Source: an uncultured Eubacteriales bacterium
GTDB lineage: Bacteria > Bacillota > Clostridia > Christensenellales > Aristaeellaceae
Reading direction: 5' to 3'
DNA: 64,000 nt
Assembly: GCA_902761755.1 (NCBI GenBank)
Contig: CACWLP010000009.1
Coordinates: 46,706 to 110,705, forward strand
Below, one piece after another: positions 8,659-17,594 of this stretch (position 1 is its first letter; every line of letters begins with the position of its first letter). A program made the translations under genes and the position numbers. The notes beneath the pieces were generated by a model that was not told where the DNA came from, did not search any database, and saw nothing but the letters and a program-made list of their open reading frames with translations.

Positions 8659-8688
8659 ATTATACCAGAAACAGCGCCGGCTTGTCAA
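8659..8688 (-). promoter_or_regulatory. Sigma-A promoter for the ECF-coaX-hom run
   Basis: Consensus TTGACA, an 18-nt spacer and TATAAT read leftward, about 110 nt before the first start codon. The long leader has no recognised riboswitch. Confidence 0.8.
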
Positions 8689-8757
8689 AAATCCGGGTGG
8701 AAATACAGCATAAATACACCGTATGCTTTTCTTCGCATCCATTGGCTGCGTTTCCCA

Positions 8758-8786
8758 TTGTTTCGCGGTATTCCGCATGCTATAAT
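8758..8786 (+). promoter_or_regulatory. Promoter of the GH18 gene
   Basis: TTGTTT, 17 nt, TATAAT, then the AAAGGAGG ribosome site 11 nt later. The leader is very short. It is divergent from the promoter at 8659-8688. Confidence 0.65.
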
Positions 8787-8813
8787 GATTGTATCAAAGG
8801 AGGCGCATGCCCG

Positions 8814-10004
8814 ATGAAAAAAACCGTCGGCCGGCTGACGCTGGCGTTTCTTCTGGCCGCCCCGGTGCTGGGCGCCCTGGCCGGCAGGCCCGCCCGGGCG
8901 GCGGACAGGCCCTGCTCCGCCCTGTATTTTCCCAACTGGAACATTCACCAGGACCCGGCCCAGCAGGTGAAAAACCTGCCCTGGCAGTACGCGGACTGCA
9001 TCTATCACGCCTTCTGGCGGGTCGCGCCCGCGGAGGGCGGCTACGCAATCGTATCCACCGATCCCTGGGCGGATACCGGGGAGGGCAATCCCCTGGCGCA
9101 CTTTCCCCAGTACCGGGAAATGGCGGCCCGCTATCCCGGAAAAAAGATCCTCCTTTCCATCGGGGGGTGGACCTGCTGCGGCCATTTTTCCGAAATGGCG
9201 CTCACGGCGGAAAGCCGGGCCTCCTTCGTCCAAAGCTGCCTGGACACCCTGGAAAAATACCCCTTCTTTTCCGGGCTGGACCTGGACTGGGAATACCCCG
9301 GCGTAGCCCGGGCCATGGGGGACGGCGGCGAGGGCTGCCCGGTGATGGGAAACGATTGGGAAAACTACACCTCGCTGCTCCGGGAGCTCCGCGCAGCGCT
9401 GGATGCGCGCTTCGGCCCGGGGGCAAAGCAGCTCACCGTCTGCGCCGGAGCGCCGCTGTCCGTGCTGAAAAAGCAGGATTACGCCGCGCTGCACCCTTAT
9501 GTGGACGGCGTGAACCTGATGACCTACGACATGGCCGGCGACGGCGCCGCCGTCACGGGCCACCACGCCGCCCTGTACGGCAGCGTGTCCGCCGACGCGG
9601 CAGTCAAATACCTGCTGGCCCTGGGGGTGCCCGCCGGGAAGATCCGCATCGGCTGCCCCCTGTACGGCCGGGGCTGGCGCATGGCGGAGGGATACGCCAA
9701 AGCCCTGGGCACGCCGGTAAGTCAGGCCGTCGAAAGCCGCGTCTGGCGGGAGCTTAAGGCCCTGGAATCCGCCCCGGGCTGGCACGCGGATTACGATGCG
9801 GACGCCCGGGCGGCTTATCTATGGAACGACGACCCGGCCTCCCCGGACTGCGGGCTGTTTTATTCCTACGACAGCGAACAATCCCTGGATGAGAAGCTGC
9901 GCTACATCCGCAAAAAGGGCCTGGGCGGGCTGATCCTGTGGGAAAGCGGCGGCGACAGCGCCGATCACGCCATGCTGCGCCGGATCCACGCCGTCTGGAA
10001 ATAG
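8814..10004 (+). CDS. Secreted glycoside hydrolase family 18 (chitinase-like) protein
   Basis: GH18 enzymes hydrolyse chitin, chito-oligosaccharides or glycoprotein N-glycan cores through substrate-assisted catalysis. The protein has 396 residues, with a signal peptide at 1-26 (ending RPARAA) and a single (beta/alpha)8 domain. The catalytic DxxDxDxE motif reads GLDLDWEYPG with Glu160 as acid/base. SIGGWTCC near 121 is the other conserved GH18 strand. No chitin-binding or cell-wall domain is visible. An ATG at 8814 follows AAAGGAGGCGC. It is monocistronic by its own promoter and the downstream promoter. A role in host or fungal chitin, or in spore or wall turnover, cannot be decided. Confidence 0.9.
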   Translation: MKKTVGRLTLAFLLAAPVLGALAGRPARAADRPCSALYFPNWNIHQDPAQQVKNLPWQYADCIYHAFWRVAPAEGGYAIVSTDPWADTGEGNPLAHFPQYREMAARYPGKKILLSIGGWTCCGHFSEMALTAESRASFVQSCLDTLEKYPFFSGLDLDWEYPGVARAMGDGGEGCPVMGNDWENYTSLLRELRAALDARFGPGAKQLTVCAGAPLSVLKKQDYAALHPYVDGVNLMTYDMAGDGAAVTGHHAALYGSVSADAAVKYLLALGVPAGKIRIGCPLYGRGWRMAEGYAKALGTPVSQAVESRVWRELKALESAPGWHADYDADARAAYLWNDDPASPDCGLFYSYDSEQSLDEKLRYIRKKGLGGLILWESGGDSADHAMLRRIHAVWK

Positions 10005-10011
10005 CGGAGAA

Positions 10012-10040
10012 TTGACGGATGGCGCTTTCCCGTGTATAAT
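10012..10040 (+). promoter_or_regulatory. Sigma-A promoter of the acyltransferase-like gene
   Basis: TTGACG, 17 nt, TATAAT. It begins 8 nt after the GH18 stop codon, with no clear terminator in between. Confidence 0.8.
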
Positions 10041-10089
10041 GATTCAGGATCCTTGTATCCCGTACTCGCGCTGCATTGGAGGGATTTTT

Positions 10090-11013
10090 ATGTTCGGACG
10101 CCGGGCCGACGGCCGCGTGCTCAAAAAGATCGATCCCATCATCGCCCTGACCCCCTATCTGATGCCCATGCGCTGCGACGCGCAGGTGTTCCTCAATTAC
10201 AAGCTGGACTATGAAAAAATGGCCCGGTACATCGTGGAGCAGGGCGCCAACGGCCATAAGATCACTTTTATGGAGCTGATCATCGCCGCCTTCGTGCGGG
10301 TGGTCTCCGAAATGCCGGACGTCAACCGCTTCGTCATGAACAAGCGCCTTTACGCCCGCACCCAGCTCACCGTTTCCTTCGTGCTGCTCATGGACACGGG
10401 GAACCCCGAGGACATCGAGGAAAACACCGTCAAGTGCTGTTTCGATCCCCACGATACCATTTTCGACGTGGCGGACCGGGTGCATGAAATGATCGAGCAG
10501 AACCGCCGCCAGGAGGCGGACAATTCCACCATGAAGGTGGCAAAGCTCCTGCTCAATCCCATCCTGGCCAACACCATCGTGGCCCTGGCCCGCTTCCTGG
10601 ATCGGTATGGCATCATGCCCAAGTACATCCTGGACGCCTCGCCCTTCCACACCAGCATGTTCATCACCAACATGGGCTCCATCGGCATGCCGGCGGTGAA
10701 CCACCATATTTACAATTTCGGCACCACCAGCCTGTTCTGGTCCATGGGCAACGTGATCCGGGAAACCCAGGTGGGCGCGGACGGCAAGGCCGTGCGCAAG
10801 CGCTGGCTGCCCATCGGCGTCACCGCGGACGAAAGGATCTGCGCCGGGGCCACCTATTCCAAAATGGTCACCCGTATGGTGCATTACCTGCAGAACCCCT
10901 CCCTCCTGGAAACCCCGCCGGAAACCGTGGCCTTTGAGGAAAACAACGCCTACTCCCTGCCCCCGGTAAAGGAAAAGAAAAAGAAGAAGCAGGATCCGGC
11001 TGTATCCGCCTGA
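10090..11013 (+). CDS. Stand-alone E2/CAT-fold acyltransferase-like protein lacking the catalytic motif
   Basis: A 307-residue protein resembling the catalytic domain of 2-oxo-acid dehydrogenase E2 components, which share their fold with chloramphenicol acetyltransferase. FITNMGSIGMPAV (191-203) and the segment to 220 match the E2 core. E2 and CAT enzymes need HxxxD in the C-terminal motif DHRxxDG. Here it reads DERICAGATY (247-256), so His is Glu and Asp is Ala. No lipoyl or E1/E3-binding domain is present and no E1/E3 genes are near. Acyl transfer by the usual mechanism is unlikely. The tail is Lys-rich (about 296-302). An ATG at 10090 follows GGAGGG. Confidence 0.75.
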   Translation: MFGRRADGRVLKKIDPIIALTPYLMPMRCDAQVFLNYKLDYEKMARYIVEQGANGHKITFMELIIAAFVRVVSEMPDVNRFVMNKRLYARTQLTVSFVLLMDTGNPEDIEENTVKCCFDPHDTIFDVADRVHEMIEQNRRQEADNSTMKVAKLLLNPILANTIVALARFLDRYGIMPKYILDASPFHTSMFITNMGSIGMPAVNHHIYNFGTTSLFWSMGNVIRETQVGADGKAVRKRWLPIGVTADERICAGATYSKMVTRMVHYLQNPSLLETPPETVAFEENNAYSLPPVKEKKKKKQDPAVSA

Positions 11014-11028
11014 CGCGCCGCTTCTTCC

Positions 11029-11064
11029 TCCGCCGCAGACAAATGCGGCGGATTTTGTTTTTTT
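11029..11064 (+). terminator. Rho-independent terminator
   Basis: TCCGCCGCA (11029-11037) pairs with TGCGGCGGA (11044-11052), followed by TTTTGTTTTTTT. It ends the acyltransferase-like gene just before the SRP RNA promoter. Confidence 0.9.
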
Positions 11065-11087
11065 CGTGCTTCTCTCCCTTCAAGGCC

Positions 11088-11116
11088 TTGCGTTTTTCCC
11101 CGCTTTGGGGTATCAT
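11088..11116 (+). promoter_or_regulatory. Promoter of the SRP RNA gene
   Basis: TTGCGT, 17 nt, TATCAT, placing transcription start at about 11123, the predicted RNA 5' end. Confidence 0.75.
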
Positions 11117-11122
11117 AAGGAG

Positions 11123-11242
11123 GCCGTGTATGGCCGGCGGGCCCCGTGCGATGTTGCGGTGTGAACCCTGTCAGGTCCGGAAGGAAGCAGCAGTAAGCAT
11201 CTTAGACGTGTGCTGCGGCAAAGCCTGCCGGTCATACGCGGT
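11123..11242 (+). ncRNA. ffs: Signal recognition particle RNA, small bacterial type (4.5S)
   Basis: The apical domain holds the invariant Ffh-binding sequence TCAGGTCCGGAAGGAAGCAG (11171-11190). The ends pair almost perfectly: CCGTGTATGGCCGGCGGG near 11124-11141 against CCTGCCGGTCATACGCGG at 11224-11241. At about 119 nt it is the short form without the Alu domain found in Bacillus SRP RNA. No terminator separates it from glyA 29 nt downstream. Confidence 0.95.
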
Positions 11243-11270
11243 ATTTTCGTAAACAGGAGGACAAAGGAAC

Positions 11271-12506
11271 ATGTGGCAGCTGCCCCCCGTTCTGAACCAG
11301 GACCCTGAAGTGGCCCGTTTCATCGAGGCCGAATGTGCCCGCCAGGAAGCGCATATCGAGCTGATCGCTTCCGAAAACTTCGTCAGCCCCGCGGTCATGG
11401 CCGCCATGGGCAGCCCCCTGACCAATAAATACGCCGAGGGCTATCCCGGCAAGCGCTATTACGGCGGCTGCGGCTGCGTGGACGAAGTGGAGCGCATCGC
11501 CATCGCCCGGGCCATGGAGCTTTACGGCGCGGAGCACGCCAACGTGCAGCCCCACAGCGGCAGCCAGGCCAACACCGCCGTGTACTTCGCCCTGCTGCAG
11601 CCGGGCGACACGGTATTGGGCATGAGCCTGAACAACGGCGGCCACCTGACCCACGGCAGCCCCGTGAACCTGTCCGGGAAATATTATCATTTCGAGGCCT
11701 ACGGCCTGGATCCCGAAACCGAGCGCATCGATTACGACGAGGTGCTGCGCGTCGCCCGGGCCTGCAAGCCCAAGCTCATCGTGGCCGGGGCCAGCGCTTA
11801 TCCCCGGGAGTTGGATTTTGCCGCTTTCCGGAAGATCGCCGACGACGTGGGCGCGCTTCTGATGGTGGATATGGCGCACATCGCCGGCCTGGTGGCGGCG
11901 GGCTGCCATCCCTCCCCTGTGCCCTATGCCGACATCGTCACCACCACCACCCACAAGACCCTCCGGGGCCCCCGGGGCGGCTTGATCCTGTGCAGGGAGC
12001 AGTATAAGAAGGCCATCGACAAGGCCATCTTCCCCGGCATCCAGGGCGGGCCTCTGGAGCACATCATCGCCGCCAAGGCCGTGTGCTTCGGCGAAGCCCT
12101 CAAGCCCGAATTCAAGGAATATCAGCAGCAGATCGTGAAAAACGCCAAGGCCCTGGAAAACGCGCTGCGCGCCCGGGGCGTGCGCATGGTGTCCGGCGGC
12201 ACGGACAACCATCTGCTGCTCCTGGACCTGTGCGACACCCCCGTCACCGGCCGGGATCTGGAAACCTGGCTGGGCATGGCCAACATCACCGTCAACAAGA
12301 ACATGGTGCCCAGGGATCAGCGCAAGCCCGCCGAGACCAGCGGCATCCGCATCGGCACCCCCGCCGTCACCACCCGGGGCTTCAAGGAGCCGGAGATGGA
12401 GCAGATCGCCGAATGGATCTCCCGCATCCTCTATCAGGGCGAAGCCGCCGTGCCCGCCGTCAAGGCCGGCGTGGAGGAGCTGACGAAACGGTATCCCCTG
12501 TACTGA
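11271..12506 (+). CDS. glyA: Serine hydroxymethyltransferase
   Basis: PLP enzyme converting serine and tetrahydrofolate to glycine and methylene-tetrahydrofolate, the main one-carbon source. The length (411 residues) is typical. The N-terminal signature [12 protein letters not shown] and the lysine motif [14 protein letters not shown] (PLP lysine at residue 229) are intact. An ATG at 11271 follows AGGAGG. It lies directly downstream of the SRP RNA without its own visible promoter, so it is probably transcribed through ffs. A long perfect inverted repeat follows the stop codon. Confidence 0.97.
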   Translation: MWQLPPVLNQDPEVARFIEAECARQEAHIELIASENFVSPAVMAAMGSPLTNKYAEGYPGKRYYGGCGCVDEVERIAIARAMELYGAEHANVQPHSGSQANTAVYFALLQPGDTVLGMSLNNGGHLTHGSPVNLSGKYYHFEAYGLDPETERIDYDEVLRVARACKPKLIVAGASAYPRELDFAAFRKIADDVGALLMVDMAHIAGLVAAGCHPSPVPYADIVTTTTHKTLRGPRGGLILCREQYKKAIDKAIFPGIQGGPLEHIIAAKAVCFGEALKPEFKEYQQQIVKNAKALENALRARGVRMVSGGTDNHLLLLDLCDTPVTGRDLETWLGMANITVNKNMVPRDQRKPAETSGIRIGTPAVTTRGFKEPEMEQIAEWISRILYQGEAAVPAVKAGVEELTKRYPLY

Positions 12507-12512
12507 GCGCAA

Positions 12513-12562
12513 TAAACAAAGAGGATATTGCAGAAGCAAATCTGCAATATCCTCTTTGTTTA
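12513..12562. repeat. Perfect 22-bp inverted repeat after glyA
   Basis: Arms 12513-12534 and 12541-12562 are exact complements with a 6-nt loop (AGCAAA). The arms are AT-rich, unlike the surroundings. Pairing can extend imperfectly outward: ATCCCCTGTA at 12493-12502 against TACAGGGAT from 12561. No U-run follows, so it is not a classical terminator, though it may stop or protect glyA mRNA. Confidence 0.75.
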
Positions 12563-12616
12563 CAGGGATATTGGTTCTCATAGAAGAATGAGCAACAGTG
12601 AATGCCGAAAAAAAAG

Positions 12617-12737
12617 AAAACCCCGGGGTGGTTTGGAGGGGCCAAAAGCCCCTCCAAGTGTAATCCGCAGCAGCGACCTGTGCGCTGCGAGGAGCATTTT
12701 TGCGAAGCAGAGCATGCCCTGCGAGAGCAAAAATGCT
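12617..12737. repeat. Structured dispersed repeat, copy 1
   Basis: Non-coding block between glyA and the GNAT gene. In order it has AAAACCCCGGGG (12617-12628), a 10-bp hairpin (12633-12642 with 12648-12657), ATCCGCAG, a GCAGCG/CGCTGC hairpin, GAGGAGCA, and an 11-bp hairpin (AGCATTTTTGC 12693-12703 with GCAAAAATGCT 12727-12737). The same order of elements occurs at 40816-40979. On the minus strand CCCCGGGG followed by TTTTCTTTTTTTT could end the GNAT transcript. Confidence 0.65.
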
Positions 12738-12766
12738 TTCCTTGCGCTGTGCAGCAGCCCCTTTTT

Positions 12767-13216
12767 TTACAGCTTGTACTGCATGAAATTTTTATTTTTT
12801 TCAAAGCCGAAGGCCGTATACAGCCGCACCCCCATATCCGACGCGGTGATCTGCACCGCGCCGCAGCCGTGCTTCCGCGCCTCCTCCACCACCCGGGAGA
12901 GCAGCTCCCGGGCGATGCCCTGCCGCCGGTAGGCAGGCTCGGTATACATGCTGGAGAGCAGCCCGATCCGTCCGGTGGGGCAGGAAAAATACGGTGGCTT
13001 TTCCACGAAGGACATGCCGCTGGTGCCCACGATCTTTTCCCCGTCCAGCGCCAGCCAGGAAACGAAGGTGCCGTCCGCAAGGTGCCGCAAATAATAATCC
13101 ATGAGCGCCGGGCGCAGATCGGCGTCCTCCCGCGCGCCCTCCTCGATGAGCTGCCGGATGCGCAGGGAGATGAATGCCGGAAGGTCGTCCATTTTCAATT
13201 TCCGATAACAGATCAC
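12767..13216 (-). CDS. GNAT-family N-acetyltransferase
   Basis: A single-domain GNAT of 149 residues. The acetyl-CoA motif YRRQGIARELLSRVVEEA (near 95-112) and the C-terminal AFGFEKNKNFMQYKL are typical. The N-terminal part includes DLPAFISLRIRQLIEEG, seen in acetyltransferases of unknown substrate. GTG at 13216 is chosen because GGAGG lies just upstream; the frame extends 61 codons further without a ribosome site. It is a single gene, convergent with glyA. The substrate is unknown. Confidence 0.85.
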   Translation of the reverse strand: MICYRKLKMDDLPAFISLRIRQLIEEGAREDADLRPALMDYYLRHLADGTFVSWLALDGEKIVGTSGMSFVEKPPYFSCPTGRIGLLSSMYTEPAYRRQGIARELLSRVVEEARKHGCGAVQITASDMGVRLYTAFGFEKNKNFMQYKL

Positions 13217-13382
13217 AAAACCGCCTCCAATCCCCTTTCCCGGGCAGGATTTATCGCTATTATAGCGCAGCGCCCGCCCTCCCGTCCAGAAACAGGCGAA
13301 GAATTTTTTCCGTCCGGCAGGAAAAAACCGCCGGGAGAAAGAATACAATTTTTGTACAACCGTCGGAGGGGGTTTTCTTTTT

Positions 13383-14246
13383 ATGTCGCTTCTGTCCAAT
13401 CAATCCGTCCGGGCGAAGACGCTGGCCTACGCGCAGATCCTGCTGGGCTGCATGATCGGCGGGGCTGCCTATCCCCTGTTTTTGGTGCCCAACGGCATTG
13501 CGCCCGGCGGGCTCACGGGTATCGCCACCATCTTTAATTATCTGTGGAAATGGCCGGTGGGCGTCACCAGCATGGCCCTGAACCTGCCCCTTTTCATCAT
13601 CGGCTGGAAGTCCATGGGCCGGGTGTTCGTGTTCCGGTCCCTGATCGCCACGATCCTCTTTTCCGCCTGCATCGACCTGATGCAGTTTCCCCCGCTGACC
13701 GACGATATCCTGCTGGCCACGGTGTACGGCGCGCTGACGCTGGGGCTGGGCATCGGCCTCATCATGCGGGGCGGGGCCACCACCGGCGGATCGGACATGA
13801 TCGCCCGGATGGTGCACAAGCGGTTTCCCATCGTTTCGGTGGGCGCTTTCCTTTTCGCGGTGGACTGCACCGTGATCCTCTGCGCCGCCTTCACCATGAG
13901 CGCTCACGCCGCCCTGTACGCCCTGATCTGCATTTTCATCAACGCCAAGGCGGTGGACCTGGTGCTGGCAGGCATGGGCTCCGCGAAGGCCTGCTTCATC
14001 ATCGCCAAGGACGCCGAAAAGGTTTCCTCCCGCATCATGAAGGAGATGGACCGGGGCGCCACCCTGATCCCCGCCATGGGCGCCTTCAGCAAGGAGGCGC
14101 GCACCGTCATCATCAGCGTGGTGACCCGGGCGGAGGTGCTGCCCCTCAAGCGCATCGTCCGGGAGGAGGACCGCAGCGCCTTCGTATTCATCACCGACAC
14201 CCACGAGACCCTGGGCGAAGGCTTCGGCGCCCTGGACGGGGAATAA
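13383..14246 (+). CDS. YitT-family membrane protein (DUF161 plus DUF2179)
   Basis: A 287-residue protein with five or six N-terminal hydrophobic segments (about 15-190) carrying repeated Gly-rich phrases such as NGIAPGGLTG and RGGATTGGSDM, the mark of YitT proteins. A soluble C-terminal DUF2179 domain (about 205-280) follows. Family members are widespread in Bacillota; the function is unsettled, and transport is presumed. An ATG at 13383 follows GGAGGGGG. The gene is divergent from the GNAT gene. Confidence 0.9.
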   Translation: MSLLSNQSVRAKTLAYAQILLGCMIGGAAYPLFLVPNGIAPGGLTGIATIFNYLWKWPVGVTSMALNLPLFIIGWKSMGRVFVFRSLIATILFSACIDLMQFPPLTDDILLATVYGALTLGLGIGLIMRGGATTGGSDMIARMVHKRFPIVSVGAFLFAVDCTVILCAAFTMSAHAALYALICIFINAKAVDLVLAGMGSAKACFIIAKDAEKVSSRIMKEMDRGATLIPAMGAFSKEARTVIISVVTRAEVLPLKRIVREEDRSAFVFITDTHETLGEGFGALDGE

Positions 14247-14251
14247 CCCCC

Positions 14252-14280
14252 TTGTTTCCGTTCGCGTTTTACGCTATAAT
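14252..14280 (+). promoter_or_regulatory. Promoter of the PAP2 gene
   Basis: TTGTTT, 17 nt, TATAAT, starting 6 nt after the YitT stop. Confidence 0.75.
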
Positions 14281-14333
14281 GGGCCGGGCGGCTCCGTCCG
14301 TCCCCTGATTTGATGAAAGGAATGGAATCATTG

Positions 14334-15044
14334 ATGAGCAAGAAAACCAAGCTGATCCTTTCCCTGGTGTGCGCCGTGCTGTTCCTGGCGCTGATCCTGC
14401 TGGTAAAAACCGTGGACGTGCAGCCCGTGGAAGTCAAAAGCGCGGAAGCGGAAAGCGCCGTGACGCCCGTGCAGGAGGACATCGGCCTCTCCGGCATCAA
14501 CACCGCCGCCCGGGACGCGGTGGGCGTGCGCATGTCCTTCTACAAGATCACCAAATACCTGGGGTATCTTTCCTTCCTGGTGGCCGGCTGCTTCGCGGCC
14601 CTGGGCCTGTGGCAGTGGATCAGCCGCAAAAGCCTGAAAAAGGTGGACCCCACCCTCTGGTCCCTGGCCATCATTTACGCCATGGTGCTGATCCTTTACT
14701 TCTTCTTTGAAAAAGTCGTGGTCAACTGCCGGCCGGTCATGCTTCCCGGCGAAACGGTGCCGGCGGCGTCCTATCCCTCCACCCACACCATGCTGGCCTG
14801 CGTGGTATTCGGCAGCGCCGCCATCGCCCTGGGCCGCTATATCCGGAACGAAACGCTGTGCAAAGTGCTCCAGGCCGCGCTGTGGGCGCTGGCGGGGCTC
14901 ACCGTGGCGCTGCGCTTCCTCTCCGGCGTGCACTGGCTGACGGACATCCTGGGCGGAATGCTGATCAGCGCCTCCCTGCTGTTCCTGCTGGCCTCCGCGA
15001 AAAAGGACCGCAGCGCTCCGCGTCACCGCAGGGCAAGGAAATAA
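14334..15044 (+). CDS. PAP2-family membrane phosphatase
   Basis: A 236-residue membrane protein with about six hydrophobic segments. The PAP2 motifs are visible: KVVVNCRP (near 133), SYPSTHTM (near 150) and the His/Asp motif GVHWLTDILGG near 202. Such enzymes remove phosphate from undecaprenyl pyrophosphate or phosphatidate on the outer membrane face. The loop between helices 1 and 2 is acidic (about 20-60). Start codons TTG (14331) and ATG (14334) are adjacent; ATG was taken, with AAAGGA upstream. The substrate is not certain. Confidence 0.85.
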   Translation: MSKKTKLILSLVCAVLFLALILLVKTVDVQPVEVKSAEAESAVTPVQEDIGLSGINTAARDAVGVRMSFYKITKYLGYLSFLVAGCFAALGLWQWISRKSLKKVDPTLWSLAIIYAMVLILYFFFEKVVVNCRPVMLPGETVPAASYPSTHTMLACVVFGSAAIALGRYIRNETLCKVLQAALWALAGLTVALRFLSGVHWLTDILGGMLISASLLFLLASAKKDRSAPRHRRARK

Positions 15045-15062
15045 AACCGCATCATCATACAG

Positions 15063-15097
15063 CAAGGCCGGCGGGTCACTCCGCCGGCCTTGTTTTT
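15063..15097. terminator. Bidirectional terminator between the PAP2 and cellobiose phosphorylase genes
   Basis: A 12-bp stem, CAAGGCCGGCGG at 15063-15074 with CCGCCGGCCTTG at 15081-15092, followed by TTTTTT. Confidence 0.9.
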
Positions 15098-15111
15098 TGT
15101 TTGTTTTCCGA

Positions 15112-17556
15112 TCAGCCCAGGATCACCGTGACCTGATGGGCCTTGCCGTCGCCGAACACGGGCAGCACGTTCCCTTCGATGGCCTTGCCGTCCACCGTGA
15201 CCTTTTTCACGCCCCGGCACACATGATCCGGGTTCTGAATGTCGATCTGGTAGGTGGCGCCCCGGAACCGGCGGCTCACCTGATAGCCGTCCCAATCGTG
15301 CGGGATGCAGGGATCGATCTTCAGCCCGTCCCAATCCGGCTTGATGCCCAGGATATAATTGCTGATGACGTAGAAATTCCACGCGGCGGTGCCGGTGAGC
15401 CAGCTGTTCTTGGCCTGGCCGAAATTCTGCGCGTCCTTGCCGGCGATCATCTGGCTGTACACATAGGGCTCCATCTTGTGCTTTTCGCTGATTTCCTCGC
15501 GGTAGGCGGGGGCGATCTTCTTATACAGGCTGAACGCCCGGTCGCCGTGGCCCACCACCGTTTCCGCGGCGATGATCCAGGGATTGTTGTGGCAGAAAAT
15601 GCCGGCGTTTTCCTTGTATCCCGGCGGATAGGAGGAAACCTCGCCCAGCTCCAGGTGGTATTCCTTGTAGGCGGGCTGCAGCAGCACGATGCCGTGCTCG
15701 GTCTCCAGCCATTTTTCCACGGACTGGAGGGCTTTTTCGGCCTTGCCGTCCTTGACGCCCACGCCGCCCATCACGCAGTAGCCCTGGGATTCGATGAAGA
15801 TCTTGCCGTCCTCGCACTCGTGGCTGCCCACCTTGCGGCCCAGGGCGTCGTAGGCACGGACGAACCATTCGCCGTCCCAGCCGGCGGTGAGGATAGCCTG
15901 CTCCATTTCGTCGATGGCCTTCTGGCAGGCCGCGGCCTTTTCCGCGTTCCCGCGGCGCTTTTCCAGGGCTACCAGCTCCGGCCCGATGGCCACGAACATG
16001 CCGGCGATCAGCACGGATTCGGCCACCCGGTCGTCCGGGGCGTTGGGGTTGGAGAAGGTCTGGAAGCTCTCGTCCGGGGTATCGGAGAAGCAGTTCAGGT
16101 TCAGGCAGTCGTTCCAGTCGGCCCGGCCGATCAGCGGCAGGCCGTGGGGCCCGCGGTTGTTGACCACGTGATCGAAGCTGACCTCCAGGTGCTCCATCAG
16201 GGTGCCCCAGTCATCGGGGTTGCAGTCGTAGGGCGTTTTTTCAACCAGGATGCCGAAATCGCCGGTTTCCTTGATGTACGCCGCGGTGCCGGCGATGAGC
16301 CACAGGGGGTCGTCGTTGAAGCCGCCGCCGATGTCGTTGTTGCCCTTCTTGGTCAGGGGCTGGAACTGATGGTAGCATCCGCCGTCCCGGAACTGGGTGG
16401 CGGCGATATCCAGGATGCGCTCCCGGGCGCGCTCGGGGATCTGGTGCACGAAGCCCAGCAGATCCTGGGAGGAATCGCGGAAGCCCATGCCGCGGCCGAT
16501 GCCGCTTTCAAACATGGAGGTGGACCGGCTCATGTTGAAGGTGACCATGCACTGGTACGGATTCCAGATATTCACCATCCGGCCCAGCTTTTCGTCCGGC
16601 GTGGTCAGGGTGTAAGCGGAAAGCAGGTTGTCCCAGTGCCGCTTGAGAGCGTCGAAGGCGTCCTGGATCTGCTGATCGCTGGTCAGCTTGCCCAGCAATT
16701 CGTGGGCGGGCTTTTTGTTGATGATCCCGGGGGCGGCCCATTTTTCTTCGTTGGGCAGCTCCACGTAGCCCAGCACGAAATTATATTTCCTGCTCTCTCC
16801 CGCTTCCAGGTGCGCCTTGATCTGATGGGAAGCGATGGGCTGCCAGCCGGAAGCCACGGAATTGCCCATCCGGCCGGTCATCACGCTGTTCGGCGCGTCG
16901 AAGCCATTGTACAGGCCCAGGAAGGTTTCCATATCCGTATCGAAGCCGTCCACCGGCACGTTCACGGCGTAGAAGGAATAGTGGTTGCGGCGTTCCCGGT
17001 ATTCGGTCTTGTGGTAGATCACGCTGCCTTCGATCTCCACCTCGCCGGTGTTGAAGTTGCGCTGGAAATTCAGCATATCGTCCTGGGCGTTCCACAGGCA
17101 GAACTCCACGAAGCTGGTGAGCGTCACGTCCTTGGCCGCGCCGGATTCATTGGTCAAAGTGATCTGGTGCACTTCGGCGTTGACCCCCAGCGGCACGAAG
17201 GACAGCTGGCTGGCGCGAAGGCCATTCTTTTTGCCGGTGATCACGGTATAGCCCATGCCGTGGCGGCAGGAATACTCGTCCAGATCGGTCTTGACGGGCT
17301 TCCAGCCGGGGTTCCAGACGGTATCGCCGTCCTTCACGTAGAAGTAGCGGCCGCCGTCGTCCACAGGCATGTTGTTGTAGCGGTAGCGGGTCACGCGGCG
17401 GAGCCGGGCGTCCCGGTAAAAGCAATAGCCGCCGGCGGTATTGCTGATGATGCCGAAGAAATTCTCGCTGCCCAGGTAGTTGATCCAGGGGTAGGGCGTT
17501 CGGGGCGTGGAAATGACGTATTCCCGCGCCGCATCGTCAAAGTGGCCGAATTTCAT
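15112..17556 (-). CDS. cbp: Cellobiose phosphorylase (GH94)
   Basis: Cytosolic enzyme that splits cellobiose with phosphate into glucose 1-phosphate and glucose, saving one ATP per disaccharide. The protein has 814 residues, the family's usual length. Its sequence closely follows the characterised Clostridium thermocellum enzyme as remembered, including [11 protein letters not shown] near 19, [13 protein letters not shown] near 42 and [12 protein letters not shown] near 190. The catalytic Asp in [10 protein letters not shown] falls at residue 483. No signal peptide. An ATG at 17556 follows GGAGGGAAG; the frame stays open upstream but runs into the GH3 gene. It is last in the run SBP, permeases, GH3, cbp. 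Confidence 0.96.
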   Translation of the reverse strand: MKFGHFDDAAREYVISTPRTPYPWINYLGSENFFGIISNTAGGYCFYRDARLRRVTRYRYNNMPVDDGGRYFYVKDGDTVWNPGWKPVKTDLDEYSCRHGMGYTVITGKKNGLRASQLSFVPLGVNAEVHQITLTNESGAAKDVTLTSFVEFCLWNAQDDMLNFQRNFNTGEVEIEGSVIYHKTEYRERRNHYSFYAVNVPVDGFDTDMETFLGLYNGFDAPNSVMTGRMGNSVASGWQPIASHQIKAHLEAGESRKYNFVLGYVELPNEEKWAAPGIINKKPAHELLGKLTSDQQIQDAFDALKRHWDNLLSAYTLTTPDEKLGRMVNIWNPYQCMVTFNMSRSTSMFESGIGRGMGFRDSSQDLLGFVHQIPERARERILDIAATQFRDGGCYHQFQPLTKKGNNDIGGGFNDDPLWLIAGTAAYIKETGDFGILVEKTPYDCNPDDWGTLMEHLEVSFDHVVNNRGPHGLPLIGRADWNDCLNLNCFSDTPDESFQTFSNPNAPDDRVAESVLIAGMFVAIGPELVALEKRRGNAEKAAACQKAIDEMEQAILTAGWDGEWFVRAYDALGRKVGSHECEDGKIFIESQGYCVMGGVGVKDGKAEKALQSVEKWLETEHGIVLLQPAYKEYHLELGEVSSYPPGYKENAGIFCHNNPWIIAAETVVGHGDRAFSLYKKIAPAYREEISEKHKMEPYVYSQMIAGKDAQNFGQAKNSWLTGTAAWNFYVISNYILGIKPDWDGLKIDPCIPHDWDGYQVSRRFRGATYQIDIQNPDHVCRGVKKVTVDGKAIEGNVLPVFGDGKAHQVTVILG

Positions 17557-17594
17557 GTTCTTCCCTCCTGATTGATTGTTTGCACCAAGCAGGA

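Noticed and set aside
12617-12737. Known riboswitch or T-box
   Set aside because: It lies at convergent gene ends, matches no riboswitch core I recognise and occurs twice in unrelated places.
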